Source of the DNA: an uncultured Pelagibacteraceae bacterium
GTDB taxonomy: Bacteria > Pseudomonadota > Alphaproteobacteria > Pelagibacterales > Pelagibacteraceae
Assembly (NCBI GenBank): GCA_902622545.1
Contig: CACNQD010000003.1
Coordinates: 62,001-126,000 of the forward strand
Reading direction: 5' to 3'
Length of the DNA: 64,000 bases
The position numbers were made by a program, and so were the translations under genes. Below are positions 48,004 through 58,462 of the stretch, piece by piece (within the stretch, counting starts at the first letter, position 1; each line of letters starts with the position of its first letter). The notes beneath the pieces are model-generated. The model saw only the letters and a program-made list of their open reading frames with translations, ran no database searches and had not been told where the DNA came from.

Positions 48004-49031
48004 TGGAAAACACAGAAGTAAATATAAAGAATTGGAAGTCACTAATTAAACCTGGTAAGATAGATGTTAACCTTAGTGATGATAAATCTTACGCTAAGAT
48101 TGTTGCCGAACCGTTAGAGAAAGGTTATGGTTTAACTTTAGGAAACTCATTAAGAAGAATATTGCTTTCTTCCATTAGAGGTACAGCTGTCACATCTATT
48201 CAAATTGATGGTGTTCTTCACGAATTTACATCAATTAAAGGTGTTAGAGAGGATGTAACTGACATTGTTTTAAACGTAAAATCTTTGGCGCTAAAAAGTA
48301 ATTCTGAAGGACCAAAAAAATTAATTTTAGATGCAAAAGGTCCAGGCATCATAAAAGCTTCAAATATAACACCTGTTAATGAAATAGAAATATTAAATCC
48401 AGATTTAGTAATTTGTAACTTAGATGAAAATACAAACTTTCATATGGAGATGTCAGTTGGAAATGGGAAAGGATATGTCTCTGCCGATTTAAATAAACCA
48501 GAAGAACCACCATTAGGGCTTATACCAATTGACTCTTTATTCAGTCCAGTGAAAAAAGTTTCATATTCTGTGAGTACAGCAAGAGAAGGTAAAGCTTTAG
48601 ATTACGACAAACTTACTATGGAAGTTGAAACGAATGGATCGATATCTGCAGAGGATGCACTAGCTTATTCAGCAAGAATCTTTCAAGATCAACTTTCAAT
48701 GTTTGTAAATTTTGATGAACCACAAGAAGTCAAAATCTCTGAAGCTCCAAAAGAACCAGAATTTAACAGAAACCTTTTAAGAAAAGTCGATGAATTAGAA
48801 CTTTCAGTTAGATCAATGAATTGTTTAAAAAATGATAATATTATCTATATTGGAGATTTAGTTCAAAAGTCAGAAGGTGAGATGCTAAGAACTCCTAATT
48901 TTGGAAGGAAGTCTTTAAATGAAATTAAAGAAATCTTAAATGGAATGTCTTTATATCTTGGAATGGAAATACCAAATTGGCCTCCTGAAAATATAGCTGA
49001 ATTGTCTAAAAAGTTAGAAGAAAGTATGTAA
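48003..49031 (+). CDS. rpoA: RNA polymerase alpha subunit
   Basis: 342 residues. The dimerisation NTD has [20 protein letters not shown] and [12 protein letters not shown]. The CTD (~265-330) has [20 protein letters not shown] and [14 protein letters not shown], the DNA UP-element-binding fold. It overlaps rpsK by one base and lies 1 nt before rplQ. Confidence 0.97.
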   Translation: MENTEVNIKNWKSLIKPGKIDVNLSDDKSYAKIVAEPLEKGYGLTLGNSLRRILLSSIRGTAVTSIQIDGVLHEFTSIKGVREDVTDIVLNVKSLALKSNSEGPKKLILDAKGPGIIKASNITPVNEIEILNPDLVICNLDENTNFHMEMSVGNGKGYVSADLNKPEEPPLGLIPIDSLFSPVKKVSYSVSTAREGKALDYDKLTMEVETNGSISAEDALAYSARIFQDQLSMFVNFDEPQEVKISEAPKEPEFNRNLLRKVDELELSVRSMNCLKNDNIIYIGDLVQKSEGEMLRTPNFGRKSLNEIKEILNGMSLYLGMEIPNWPPENIAELSKKLEESM

Positions 49032-49032
49032 A

Positions 49033-49473
49033 ATGAGACATAAATTAGGTTACAAAAAACTTAATAGAACATCAGAACATAGAAAAGCTTTAATTAAAAA
49101 TATGCTTAATTCGCTCATTAAATACGAGCAAATTATAACAACTTTACCAAAAGCAAAACTCATAAAGCCTCAAGCAGAAAAGCTAATAACTTTAGGAAAA
49201 AAAAAAAATTTAACAAACACAAGAGTTTTAATTTCTAAATTGCAAGACAAAACAAACGCTAATAAAATCTTAAATACCCTATCAAAAAGATATGAGAAAA
49301 GAGCTGGTGGTTATACTAGAATAGTTAAAGCTGGTTATAGATATGGAGATAAATCACCTATGGCAGTTATAGAATTTGTAGATAGAGATGTTGAGGCTAA
49401 AAGAAAATTTAAAAAGAAAAAAAAAGAAGACCCCAAAGCAGAAGATAAAAACAGAAAACAAATACCTGCATAA
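49033..49473 (+). CDS. rplQ: 50S ribosomal protein L17
   Basis: 146 residues. MRHKLGYKKLNRTSEHRKAL start and GGYTRIVKAGYRYGDKSPMA core. The C-terminus is extended by a highly charged Lys/Glu tail. Last gene of the ribosomal super-operon. Confidence 0.96.
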   Translation: MRHKLGYKKLNRTSEHRKALIKNMLNSLIKYEQIITTLPKAKLIKPQAEKLITLGKKKNLTNTRVLISKLQDKTNANKILNTLSKRYEKRAGGYTRIVKAGYRYGDKSPMAVIEFVDRDVEAKRKFKKKKKEDPKAEDKNRKQIPA

Positions 49474-49487
49474 CCAATCTAAGATAA

Positions 49488-50390
49488 ATGAATAGGTCTT
49501 ATAAAATAAAACCAATTCATGCAACTATGCGTTTAGATAGATGGATTAAAAATAATATAGGTAAATATCCCCAATCATTATTAGAAAAATCAATTAGAAA
49601 AGGGAAAATCAAGTTAAATAAAAAAAAAACAAACTCCTCCCACAAACTTAAAATTGGCGATGAAGTAAGTTTTTATAATTTCAATTATGAATTCAAAACA
49701 ATAAAAAACACCAAGTATACACCTTCAAAAAAAAATTTGGATGAAAATGAGAAATCATTAATTGAAGATAATGATGAATTTATAGTAATAAATAAAAAGG
49801 CCGGCATTTCTGTGCAAGGTGGAACAAAATCAAAAAATAATTTGATAGACATCTTTTCTAATAGTAATGTATTTAAAGATACTAAACCCTATTCAGTTCA
49901 TCGTTTAGACAAAGAAACATCAGGTGTTATGATTATAGCTAAAAATTATAGTAGTGCAAAAATATTAACTTCATTATTTAGGTTAAGAAAAGTTTACAAA
50001 ACATATCTTGCTATTTGTCATGGCGTATTTAAAAATAAAAAAGGTGAAATAAGAAGTAACTTAGTTAAATATGAAAAAGAAAAAAAAATTTCAGAACTGG
50101 CAATTACTAATTACAATGTAATTAATTCTAACAATTTTTTTAGTTTTGTTGAACTAAAGCCAATTACTGGCAGAAAACATCAACTAAGAAAACAACTTTC
50201 TTTTATGGGTAATCCTATAGTTGGAGATACTAAATATAATATTATTAAATCTAGAAATAAAGATCAAAAAAAATTAATGCTTCATTCTTATAAGATAAAA
50301 TTTTTAATAAATAATAAGAAATTTTATTTTAAAGCCAAACTCCCTTATTATTTTGACAATTATTTAAATAAAAAAAGATTAATAATCTAA
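49488..50390 (+). CDS. rluC: RluC-type 23S rRNA pseudouridine synthase
   Basis: 300 residues. An N-terminal S4 RNA-binding domain (MRLDRWIKNNIGKYPQSLLE) precedes a catalytic domain with PYSVHRLDKETSGVMIIAKN, whose Asp is the nucleophile of RluA-family enzymes. Later motifs LKPITGRKHQLRKQL and GNPIVGDTKY are typical. RluC modifies 23S rRNA positions 955, 2504 and 2580 in E. coli; the choice of RluC over RluD is by overall look. It starts 14 nt after rplQ and converges with lipB with a 12-nt overlap. Confidence 0.82.
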   Translation: MNRSYKIKPIHATMRLDRWIKNNIGKYPQSLLEKSIRKGKIKLNKKKTNSSHKLKIGDEVSFYNFNYEFKTIKNTKYTPSKKNLDENEKSLIEDNDEFIVINKKAGISVQGGTKSKNNLIDIFSNSNVFKDTKPYSVHRLDKETSGVMIIAKNYSSAKILTSLFRLRKVYKTYLAICHGVFKNKKGEIRSNLVKYEKEKKISELAITNYNVINSNNFFSFVELKPITGRKHQLRKQLSFMGNPIVGDTKYNIIKSRNKDQKKLMLHSYKIKFLINNKKFYFKAKLPYYFDNYLNKKRLII

Positions 50391-50999
50391 ATTAATTAAT
50401 AGATTCTTTTTTAATTTTTTCAAAATACTTTCTTTACTTACTTTTTTGATATTAAATATGTTTATAATACCTTTATCATGTATTCCGCATGGAACAATTT
50501 TTTTATATTCTTCTAAACTGTTCCTATAGTTTATAGAAAATCCGTGAAATGCAATCCATTTTTTTACCCTAATACCTATAGCTGCGACTTTTTTAATTTT
50601 ATTATTATGATTTATCCATATTCCAACATTTTTTCTGTCATTAAAAGATTTCATATCCAATTCCTTTAAAGTATTGATAATACTTTTTTCAATTGCTGAT
50701 ATAAATTTTCTAATGTCTTTTTTTCTTTTATTTAGATCTATAACCAAATAACAAATTATTTGACCTGGCCCATGCCATGTAATTTTTCCACCTCTGTTTG
50801 TTTTAAAAATTTTTATTGATTTTTCAATAATCTCATTTTCTTTATAACTTGTACCTGCTGTAAAAATTGATTTATGTTCCAAAAACCAAATGAGCTCTCT
50901 TCCTTTATTTAGTGCTAAATTATGAACTCTTTTTTCTAATATATTAATTGCTGTTTTATAATTTACTGGTTTTATTGATTTTTTGATCTCTATGTCCAT
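50379..50999 (-). CDS. lipB: Octanoyl-[acyl carrier protein]:protein transferase
   Basis: 206 residues. It transfers octanoyl from ACP to lipoyl domains, the first step of lipoate synthesis. RGGKITWHGPGQIICYLVID is the signature. Catalytic Cys lies in KIVPCGI and the Lys in KKVAAIGIRV. Divergent from mgtE and convergent with the pseudouridine synthase gene. Confidence 0.92.
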   Translation of the reverse strand: MDIEIKKSIKPVNYKTAINILEKRVHNLALNKGRELIWFLEHKSIFTAGTSYKENEIIEKSIKIFKTNRGGKITWHGPGQIICYLVIDLNKRKKDIRKFISAIEKSIINTLKELDMKSFNDRKNVGIWINHNNKIKKVAAIGIRVKKWIAFHGFSINYRNSLEEYKKIVPCGIHDKGIINIFNIKKVSKESILKKLKKNLLINLDY

Positions 51000-51062
51000 T
51001 TAAAAATTGTATTATATGTATTTTGCATTAATAGTTCTAATAAATTTTTAAAAAGTAAGAAA

Positions 51063-52442
51063 ATGTCCACTTTAAAAAAAAAAAAAGATCAAAAAGTAAA
51101 TTTTGAATTTAATAAAGAATATATAAAAGTTATTGTAGAAAAAATTCAAAATAATGATGTGGATTTCCTTTCAAATTCCTTTAAGGAAATGCACCCTGCT
51201 GACGCTGCTGATATTATCGAACATTTAAATCAGAGTGATCGTGAAAATTTGATCAAGTTAAACAATTTTAATATCAACCCTGAGATATTCGTTGAATTAA
51301 ACGAAAATATTCAATCCGAGATAGTAAAAATGCTATCTTCTGAGTCGATTGTTTTTATACTTAAAAATTTAGAGTCAGATAACGCTATTAAAATATTAGA
51401 AAATATAGAGGAAGAAAATAAAAACCAAATTCTATCTTCTCTTCCTCCTAAAGACCGATTTGTACTTTTAGAAAGTTTAAGTTACCCAGAAGATACTGCA
51501 GCTAGAATTATGCAAAGAGAATTCACAGCTATTCCTAGTAATTGGTCTGTGGGTCAAACAATTGATTATCTTAGAGAGAACAAAGATTTACCAGATCAAT
51601 TTTTAGAAATCTATATAATTGACAGTGAATTTAAACCACTCGGAACTGTTCCTTCATCTAAGGTTTTGCGAACTTCAAGAGAAACAAAAATGATTAACAT
51701 AATGCTTGAGTCACAAGTTACAATACCAGTAGAAATGGACAAAGAAGAAGTTGGAAGGTTATTTGAAAACTATAATTTAAATTCTGCTGCTGTTATAGAT
51801 AAAAACGGTAAATTAGTAGGCATGATTACAAGTGATGATATATTAACTGTTTTGAAAGAGGAAGCAGAAGAAGATACTTTAAGATTAGCAGGGGTAGGCG
51901 ATGAAGAAATTACTGATGGAGTAATTAAAAAAACACAAAGACGCTTCAATTGGTTATTACTAAATTTATTTACTGCTTTTCTAGCAACATGGGTAATTAG
52001 TAAATTTGGTGCAACTATAGAACAAATGGTTGCTTTAGCATTTTTGATGCCAATAGTTGCTTCAATGGGTGGTAATGCTGGTATGCAAACTTTAGCTGTA
52101 ACAATAAGAGGAATTGCTACGAATGACTTAACAGATAGTAATTTTTTAAAGATTGTTTTAAAAGAATTTAATATCGGAGTTCTTAATGGAATAATTTTTG
52201 CAATTATCAGTGCTTTAATTGTACAGTTATGGTTTAAAGATTATGTATTATCTATAATTATTTCTGTATCTATGATCTTAAATATGATTGTTGCTGGCTT
52301 ATTTGGAATTTTGATACCAGTTACACTAAAAAAATTTAATATAGATCCTGCAATAGCTTCTAGTGTTTTCGTAACAACTATTACAGATGTTATTGGCTTT
52401 CTCTCATTTTTAGGAATAGGTGCTTATTTTTTTTATAACTAA
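51063..52442 (+). CDS. mgtE: MgtE-family magnesium transporter
   Basis: 459 residues. The acidic cytosolic N domain (HPADAADIIEHLNQ) is followed by two CBS domains (TAIPSNWSVGQTIDYLREN; AAVIDKNGKLVGMITSDDIL) and five membrane helices (~285-459). The pore region has FLMPIVASMGGNAGMQTLAV in which GGNAGMQ is typical. CBS and N domains gate the channel by intracellular Mg. It converges with panC with a 4-nt overlap. Confidence 0.92.
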   Translation: MSTLKKKKDQKVNFEFNKEYIKVIVEKIQNNDVDFLSNSFKEMHPADAADIIEHLNQSDRENLIKLNNFNINPEIFVELNENIQSEIVKMLSSESIVFILKNLESDNAIKILENIEEENKNQILSSLPPKDRFVLLESLSYPEDTAARIMQREFTAIPSNWSVGQTIDYLRENKDLPDQFLEIYIIDSEFKPLGTVPSSKVLRTSRETKMINIMLESQVTIPVEMDKEEVGRLFENYNLNSAAVIDKNGKLVGMITSDDILTVLKEEAEEDTLRLAGVGDEEITDGVIKKTQRRFNWLLLNLFTAFLATWVISKFGATIEQMVALAFLMPIVASMGGNAGMQTLAVTIRGIATNDLTDSNFLKIVLKEFNIGVLNGIIFAIISALIVQLWFKDYVLSIIISVSMILNMIVAGLFGILIPVTLKKFNIDPAIASSVFVTTITDVIGFLSFLGIGAYFFYN

Positions 52443-53242
52443 AAGTTATCAATTAACCGTATTCCATTAATATAGAAAGCAATAAAAATTTTTACATTTT
52501 TTTTACTTATTTTTTTACTTAAGTTATCTTTATTTCTTAATTCTAAATACTCAATATTAAATTCTTTATTTTTATTTAAAAAATTATTTATTATAATTTT
52601 ATTATTTAAATTTTTTCTTAAAAAAATAAATAATTTTCTCAATTTTGAAATAAGCAAAGCAGATTTATTTATAGAGCTTCGATTTAATAATCCATTTCTC
52701 GATGAATAAGCTAGCCCATTATTCATTCTAATTGTTTTGCACAATATGGTTTTTACATTTGTTTTTTTTTTTAAAAAATCTCTAATAAGTATGTATTGTT
52801 GATAGTCTTTTTCACCTAAAAATATTTTATTTATTTCTAATTTTTTTATAAATTGATCTATTACTCCTAAAACCCCTTCAAAATGACCAGGTCTATACTT
52901 GGCACATAATATTTTATTTGATTTGCTTATTTTAAATTTTTTTTTACTCTTATTTCCATATACATCTTTAACAGTAGGTATTAAAACATAGTCTACTTTG
53001 AGGTTTTTTAACAATTTAAGATCTTTTTGAATATTTTTTGGGTATTTTTTATAATCTTTTTTATTATTAAATTGAGCAGGGTTAACAAATATACTTACTA
53101 ATGTTTTTTTACATTTTTTTTGTGATTTCTTTATTAAACTCACGTGTCCTTGATGCAAGGCTCCCATGGTTGGTACAAAACCAATATCTGCCTTAAAATT
53201 AACTTCTTTGTTAAGTTTATTAATGCTTTTAAAAATAATCAT
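52439..53242 (-). CDS. panC: Pantothenate synthetase
   Basis: 267 residues. It joins pantoate and beta-alanine with ATP. FVPTMGALHQGHVSLIKKS (HxGH nucleotide site), SIFVNPAQFN and FLGEKDYQQ are diagnostic, and NGLAYSSRN lies in the C-terminal half. It is slightly shorter than the typical 280. Divergent from galU over 29 nt. Confidence 0.92.
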   Translation of the reverse strand: MIIFKSINKLNKEVNFKADIGFVPTMGALHQGHVSLIKKSQKKCKKTLVSIFVNPAQFNNKKDYKKYPKNIQKDLKLLKNLKVDYVLIPTVKDVYGNKSKKKFKISKSNKILCAKYRPGHFEGVLGVIDQFIKKLEINKIFLGEKDYQQYILIRDFLKKKTNVKTILCKTIRMNNGLAYSSRNGLLNRSSINKSALLISKLRKLFIFLRKNLNNKIIINNFLNKNKEFNIEYLELRNKDNLSKKISKKNVKIFIAFYINGIRLIDNF

Positions 53243-53271
53243 TTATGGTACTTCACTAATAATAGTTATTT

Positions 53272-54087
53272 ATGATTAGACAAGCAATAATACCTTTAGC
53301 AGGTCTTGGTACAAGACTACTGCCATTAACTAGCGTTTTTGCAAAAGAATTGTTACCAATGAACGGTAAAGCTGGCATTGAATATATACTAGATGAATGT
53401 ATTGATGCCGGCATTAAAGAAGTTGTATTTATAATTTCCAAAAAAAAAATGATGTTAAAAGATTATTTTTATAAGGATAGTTTTTATAAAAAGATTATAA
53501 AAAAAAAGAAAGATAAAAGAATAATTAACGAGTATAAAAAAATCCTAAAATACAAAAAAATGATAAAATTTGTATATCAAAATAAACCTTTGGGTACTGG
53601 TGATGCCGTACTTAAGACAAAAAAAATTATAAAAGATAAATATTTTTTAATGTTGTTACCTGATGATTTAATCGTAAAAAATAATTGTTCAAAAGATATG
53701 ATTAGCATAAGTATGAAAAATAATTGCTCTGTGATGGCTAGTATGAAGGTTAAAAAAAATAATGTAAGTAGATGGGGTATATATTCGCTATCTAAAAGAC
53801 TTAATAAGAATAATTTTTTTATTAAAGATGTTATTGAAAAACCAACTATTAAAAGTGCACCTTCAACAAATGCTGTTATAGGTAGATATATCCTTCCAAA
53901 AAAAATATTTTCTAAACTAAAAAATCTTAAACCAGGCAAAGGTGGTGAAATTCATATTACTGACGCAATCAAAAAGTTAATAAATGAAGGTGATAAATTT
54001 ATTGGACATAAATTCCGTGGAAAATATTTAGATTGCGGGAGTATGTCCGGGTATATTAAATCAGGAATAGAAATATCAAAGTTATGA
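53272..54087 (+). CDS. galU: UTP-glucose-1-phosphate uridylyltransferase
   Basis: 271 residues. GLGTRLLPLTSVFAKELLPM is the nucleotide-binding motif with the catalytic Arg and Lys region. GTGDAVL and MLLPDDL follow, and the C-terminus has FRGKYLDCGSMSGYIKSGIE. It makes UDP-glucose, the substrate of the next gene, with which it overlaps by 4 nt. Confidence 0.9.
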   Translation: MIRQAIIPLAGLGTRLLPLTSVFAKELLPMNGKAGIEYILDECIDAGIKEVVFIISKKKMMLKDYFYKDSFYKKIIKKKKDKRIINEYKKILKYKKMIKFVYQNKPLGTGDAVLKTKKIIKDKYFLMLLPDDLIVKNNCSKDMISISMKNNCSVMASMKVKKNNVSRWGIYSLSKRLNKNNFFIKDVIEKPTIKSAPSTNAVIGRYILPKKIFSKLKNLKPGKGGEIHITDAIKKLINEGDKFIGHKFRGKYLDCGSMSGYIKSGIEISKL

Positions 54088-55382
54088 AATTATGTATGAT
54101 AGGAACAGGCTATGTTGGCTTGGTTAGTGGAGTTTGTTTTTCAGATCTAGGAAATACTGTTTATTGTGTAGATAATGATATTGAAAAAATTAATGCACTT
54201 AATAAAGGAATACTCCCAATATATGAACCAGGTCTAGAGGAAATTTTAAAACGTAATTATAAACAAAAAAGATTAATTTTTACAAATAATCTAAAAGAGG
54301 CAGTAGAAAACTCTGATATTATATTTATTTGCGTAGGTACTCCTACTAAAAAAAATAGTAACTCAGCTGATTTGAAATATGTTTTTGATGTTGCCAATAA
54401 TTTAAAAAAATTTATAAAAAAATACAAAGTTGTTATCACAAAGTCTACAGTACCTGTCACTACTGGTGATAAAATTGAAAAAATTTTGATAAAACAAAAA
54501 AGAAAAAAATTAGTAGATGTTGTTTCTAATCCTGAATTTTTAAGAGAGGGTGAAGCAATAAGAGATTTTTTGAGCCCTGATAGAGTTGTAGTTGGAACTG
54601 ATAGTAATAGGGCAAATAAATATCTTAAAAACCTTTATTTACCTATAGTTAAAAAGACAAGCAGATATTTTAGAACTTCAAGACGTGGAGCTGAACTAAT
54701 TAAATATGCATCAAATGCTTTTCTAGCCACAAAGATATCCTATATCAATGAATTAGCAAATCTTTGTGAAAAAACGAATGTTGATATTAAAGAAATTTCT
54801 CAAGGTATGGGCTCAGATCAACGAATAGGGGATAGATTTTTAAGAGCAGGCCCAGCTTATGGTGGTTCTTGTTTTCCTAAAGATACTAGAGCAATAATAG
54901 ATACCTCAAATAAGTTTAAATCAAATTTATCAATTATAAAAGCTGTAATTAAATCAAATGAAGATAGAAAAAAATTACTAACAGAAAAAGTATACAAAAT
55001 TTTAAATAATAATCTTAAAAATAAATTAATAACTTTTTTAGGGGTTACTTTTAAGCCTAACACTGACGATATGAGAGAAGCATCAAGTTTATATATGATA
55101 CCAAAATTATTAAAAAAAGGGGCTATTATTAATTATTTTGATCCATCAGGTAAAAAAAATGAATTCAAAAAATTTAAAAGAGTTAAATATTGTAAAAATG
55201 TATCTCAAGCATGCCTTAGATCAGATTTAATATTGCTTCACACTGAATGGAATGAATTTAAGACTTTAAATTTCAAAAAATTAATTAAAAAGAGCAATTT
55301 TAAGGTATTTGATATGCGTAATCTATATTCTCCAAAATCAATGAAAAAAAAAGGTATTATTTATTTTGGTGTAGGAAGATAG
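54084..55382 (+). CDS. ugd: UDP-glucose 6-dehydrogenase
   Basis: 432 residues. It oxidises UDP-glucose to UDP-glucuronate with two NAD. N-terminal Rossmann MIGTGYVGLVSGVCFSDLGN, FICVGTPT, STVPVTTGD, and the catalytic-Cys motif GPAYGGSCFPKDTRA are all present, and the C-terminal domain has LGVTFKPNTDDMREASS. With galU it forms a two-gene pathway toward acidic surface polysaccharide. It converges with the RidA-like gene with no gap. Confidence 0.95.
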   Translation: MKLCMIGTGYVGLVSGVCFSDLGNTVYCVDNDIEKINALNKGILPIYEPGLEEILKRNYKQKRLIFTNNLKEAVENSDIIFICVGTPTKKNSNSADLKYVFDVANNLKKFIKKYKVVITKSTVPVTTGDKIEKILIKQKRKKLVDVVSNPEFLREGEAIRDFLSPDRVVVGTDSNRANKYLKNLYLPIVKKTSRYFRTSRRGAELIKYASNAFLATKISYINELANLCEKTNVDIKEISQGMGSDQRIGDRFLRAGPAYGGSCFPKDTRAIIDTSNKFKSNLSIIKAVIKSNEDRKKLLTEKVYKILNNNLKNKLITFLGVTFKPNTDDMREASSLYMIPKLLKKGAIINYFDPSGKKNEFKKFKRVKYCKNVSQACLRSDLILLHTEWNEFKTLNFKKLIKKSNFKVFDMRNLYSPKSMKKKGIIYFGVGR

Positions 55383-55844
55383 TCATTTTATTTCAAAAAT
55401 TGCATCAATCTCAACTGCAACACCTAACGGTAAACTATTTACACTAACTGCTGCCCTAGTATGCATACCTTTATCTTCAAGAATCTTCACCAACATATCA
55501 GATGCACCATTAATAACCTTTGGTTGCTCTATAAAATTATCTGTTGAATTAACAAAACCTACAATTTTTATACAAGATTTTATTTCGTCTAGATTTCCAG
55601 ATAATATTTTCTTTGCTTGAGCTAAAATACTTAGTGCGCATCTTTCTGCTGCTTTATATCCATCTTCGGTATTTAAATCTTTACCCAATTTACCTTTTAT
55701 CAACTCACCTTTTGAGTTCATAGAGATTTGCCCTGAAATATATAATAATTTTCCAACAATTTTACTTGCTACGTATGATCCTACTGGCGCGGGCGCTTCA
55801 GGTAAAACAATGTTATTTTCTTTTAATCTTTTATCAGCACTCAT
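55383..55844 (-). CDS. RidA/YjgF-family protein
   Basis: 153 residues. GKLLYISGQISMNSKGELIKG and the C-terminal RAAVSVNSLPLGVAVEIDAIF match the longer branch of the YjgF/YER057c family. Classical RidA deaminates reactive enamine intermediates, and its key Arg (here RAAV) is retained. Other members of this longer branch have unknown roles. It overlaps the topA start side by 4 nt and is probably co-transcribed with it. Confidence 0.8.
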   Translation of the reverse strand: MSADKRLKENNIVLPEAPAPVGSYVASKIVGKLLYISGQISMNSKGELIKGKLGKDLNTEDGYKAAERCALSILAQAKKILSGNLDEIKSCIKIVGFVNSTDNFIEQPKVINGASDMLVKILEDKGMHTRAAVSVNSLPLGVAVEIDAIFEIK

Positions 55845-58426
55845 TTATTTTTTTTCTTTTTACTTCTATCGTATTCTTTTCTTTTCTCAATCAAAATCAA
55901 TGCCTCTTCCATTGTAAGTTCAGCTGGATCTTTCTCTTCAGGAATTGTAGCGTTTAATGATTTGTATTTAATGTAAGGACCGTACTGACCCTTCATAATT
56001 CTAACTGGTTTTTTGTCTTCTGGATGCTCACCTAAATCTTTTATCATAGAAGATGAAATTCTTCCTGGTTTAGCTTCTGATATTAAAGTTATTGCTCTAT
56101 TTAATCCTATGTTAAATAATTCATCGATACTTTCTAATCTTGCAGATTTATTATCACATTTTAAATATGGACCAAATCGTCCAACGTTAATTGTAATGTC
56201 TTTATCTAAGTCTGGATGTTTACCTATTATTTTAGGAAGTGAACATAAATATTTTGCTTTTTCTAAATCAATATTTTCTATATCTAAACCTTTTGGTATT
56301 GATACATTTTTAAAGTTACTTTCTTCTTTCTTTTTCTTTTTGGTTTTAGTTCTCGGTTTTTTAATATTTTCTATTTCTTCATCGCTTAGTTCGTATTGTA
56401 AATAAGGTCCAAATCTTCCATTTTTTAAATAAATATCCTTACCGATATCATTTTTTCCTATTAATTTAGGTTCCGACAGATTTGCTTGAGCAGCAGCTTT
56501 TGCTTTTGATAATGGTCTTGTATATTTACAGTCTGGGTAATTAGAACATCCAATAAATGCGCCGCCTCTAAAGCTATTTTTTAAGCTTAATGTTCCTTCA
56601 ACTGAAAACTTACAATCTTTATTATATAATTTACAGCTTCTATCCACCTTACCATTACTATTTTTGTCAAAAATTAAACTTCCTAAACTATCATTAAGTA
56701 AATCTAAAACTTCTCTAGTCCTTTTCTCTTTAACATTAGAGACATTTTCGTTAAAATCTTTCCAAAATTGATCTAAAACTTTTATCCAGTTTTCTTTCCC
56801 TGATGTAATATCGTCTAATTGATCTTCAAGTTTTGCAGTAAAATCATAGTCAACATATCTGGAAAAAAGTTTCTCCAAGAAGGCAGATAGTAATTTTCCT
56901 CTATCAGTTGGAAAAAATCTCTTATTTACTATATCAGCATATCCTCTATTAGATATAACAGAGATTATACTTGCATATGTTGAGGGACGACCAATTCCTA
57001 ATTCTTCTAATTTTTTAACTAAACTTGCTTCTGAAAAACGTGGGGGTGGTTGTGTAAAATGTTGCTCATCATTAAATTCTTTTATTTCGATTGGTCCTTT
57101 AGATACTTCAGGTAATATTTTTTCATCATCATTTTCATCAATTTTTTGAAGTTTTAAAAACCCATCAAATTTTATAGTTGAACCACTAGATTTTAATATG
57201 TTCTTTCCATCTTCTGAGGTAATTAATATAGTTTTTCTATCAAATTTAGCTGGTTGCATTTGAGATGATAGAGCTCTCGACCAAATAAGATCATATAATT
57301 TATACTGATCTGTACTTAAATATTTTTTTATACCTTCAGGTGAATTTTTTATTTCCGTTGGTCTGATTGCTTCATGCGCTTCTTGTGCATTTTTTGCTTT
57401 TTTACCAGAATAATTATTAGCTTGTTCAGGAAGATAATCGTTACCATAATTTTCCTCTATATATTTTCTAAATAATGGAATAGCTTCTTTAGATATATTG
57501 GTACCATCGGTCCTCATATAAGTTATTAAACCTTTGGTATCCCCATCTATCTCAATACCTTGATAGAGTCTTTGTGCAATTTGCATTGTTCTTGAAGCAC
57601 CAAAACCTAATTTACTTGAAGCAGATTGCTGGAGAGTTGAAGTTGTGAAAGGACCTGACGGGTTCCTTGTATATATTTTTGAAGTTATATCTTTAATTAA
57701 ATATTTTTTTTCTTTAATTTTTGATATAGCATTATTTATATCTTCTTTATTTCTAAAACTAAATTTTTCAATTTTTTCTCCGTTTAATTCAGATATTGAC
57801 GAAGTTAAAATATTTTTTGAAGAAGTAATAAAATTTACATTTATTGTCCAAAATTCTTCTGGATTAAATACTTCTATTTCATGCTCTCTTTCAGTTAACA
57901 ATCTTAAGGCTACTGATTGAACTCTACCAGCAGATTTAGAGCCTGGTAATTTAGTCCATAATATTGGTGAAATGTTAAAACCTACTAAATAATCTAAAGC
58001 TCTTCTTGCCATGTATGCGTCAACAAGTTGACCTTCAAGCGATCTAGGATTTTCTATACCATTTATAACTGCTTTTTTTGTGATTTCGTTAAATACTACT
58101 CTTTCAATTTTTTTATCTTTAAGTATTTTTTTTTCATCTAAAAATTCTTTAACATGCCACGCTATTGCTTCTCCTTCACGATCAGGGTCGGTAGCTAAAA
58201 TAATTTTATTAGAATCTTTTGCAACATCTGTAATTTCTTTTAAATATTTTTTCGAAAAACTATCTACTTCCCATATCATTTTAAATTTATTTTCTGGATC
58301 TACAGATCCATTTTTAGATGGCAAATCTCTTATATGACCGTAGCTTGCAAGAACTGTGTAATCTTTTCCTAAATACTTATTTATTGTTTTTGCTTTAGCT
58401 GGACTTTCAACAATGACTAAATTCAT
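55841..58426 (-). CDS. topA: DNA topoisomerase I
   Basis: 861 residues. TOPRIM domain MNLVIVESPAKAKTINKYLG and ATDPDREGEAIAWH; catalytic Tyr in GLITYMRTDGTNIS; RPSTYASIISVISNRGY in the C-terminal core. A zinc-finger-like element (CKLYNKDCKF ... CSNYPDCKYTRPL) and Topo C-terminal repeats (GRFGPYLQYE, GRFGPYLKCD, GQYGPYIKYK) follow. It relaxes negative supercoils. Confidence 0.96.
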   Translation of the reverse strand: MNLVIVESPAKAKTINKYLGKDYTVLASYGHIRDLPSKNGSVDPENKFKMIWEVDSFSKKYLKEITDVAKDSNKIILATDPDREGEAIAWHVKEFLDEKKILKDKKIERVVFNEITKKAVINGIENPRSLEGQLVDAYMARRALDYLVGFNISPILWTKLPGSKSAGRVQSVALRLLTEREHEIEVFNPEEFWTINVNFITSSKNILTSSISELNGEKIEKFSFRNKEDINNAISKIKEKKYLIKDITSKIYTRNPSGPFTTSTLQQSASSKLGFGASRTMQIAQRLYQGIEIDGDTKGLITYMRTDGTNISKEAIPLFRKYIEENYGNDYLPEQANNYSGKKAKNAQEAHEAIRPTEIKNSPEGIKKYLSTDQYKLYDLIWSRALSSQMQPAKFDRKTILITSEDGKNILKSSGSTIKFDGFLKLQKIDENDDEKILPEVSKGPIEIKEFNDEQHFTQPPPRFSEASLVKKLEELGIGRPSTYASIISVISNRGYADIVNKRFFPTDRGKLLSAFLEKLFSRYVDYDFTAKLEDQLDDITSGKENWIKVLDQFWKDFNENVSNVKEKRTREVLDLLNDSLGSLIFDKNSNGKVDRSCKLYNKDCKFSVEGTLSLKNSFRGGAFIGCSNYPDCKYTRPLSKAKAAAQANLSEPKLIGKNDIGKDIYLKNGRFGPYLQYELSDEEIENIKKPRTKTKKKKKEESNFKNVSIPKGLDIENIDLEKAKYLCSLPKIIGKHPDLDKDITINVGRFGPYLKCDNKSARLESIDELFNIGLNRAITLISEAKPGRISSSMIKDLGEHPEDKKPVRIMKGQYGPYIKYKSLNATIPEEKDPAELTMEEALILIEKRKEYDRSKKKKNK

Positions 58427-58462
58427 TATAATAAAAGTACATTAAAGACCTAGATAGTCAAA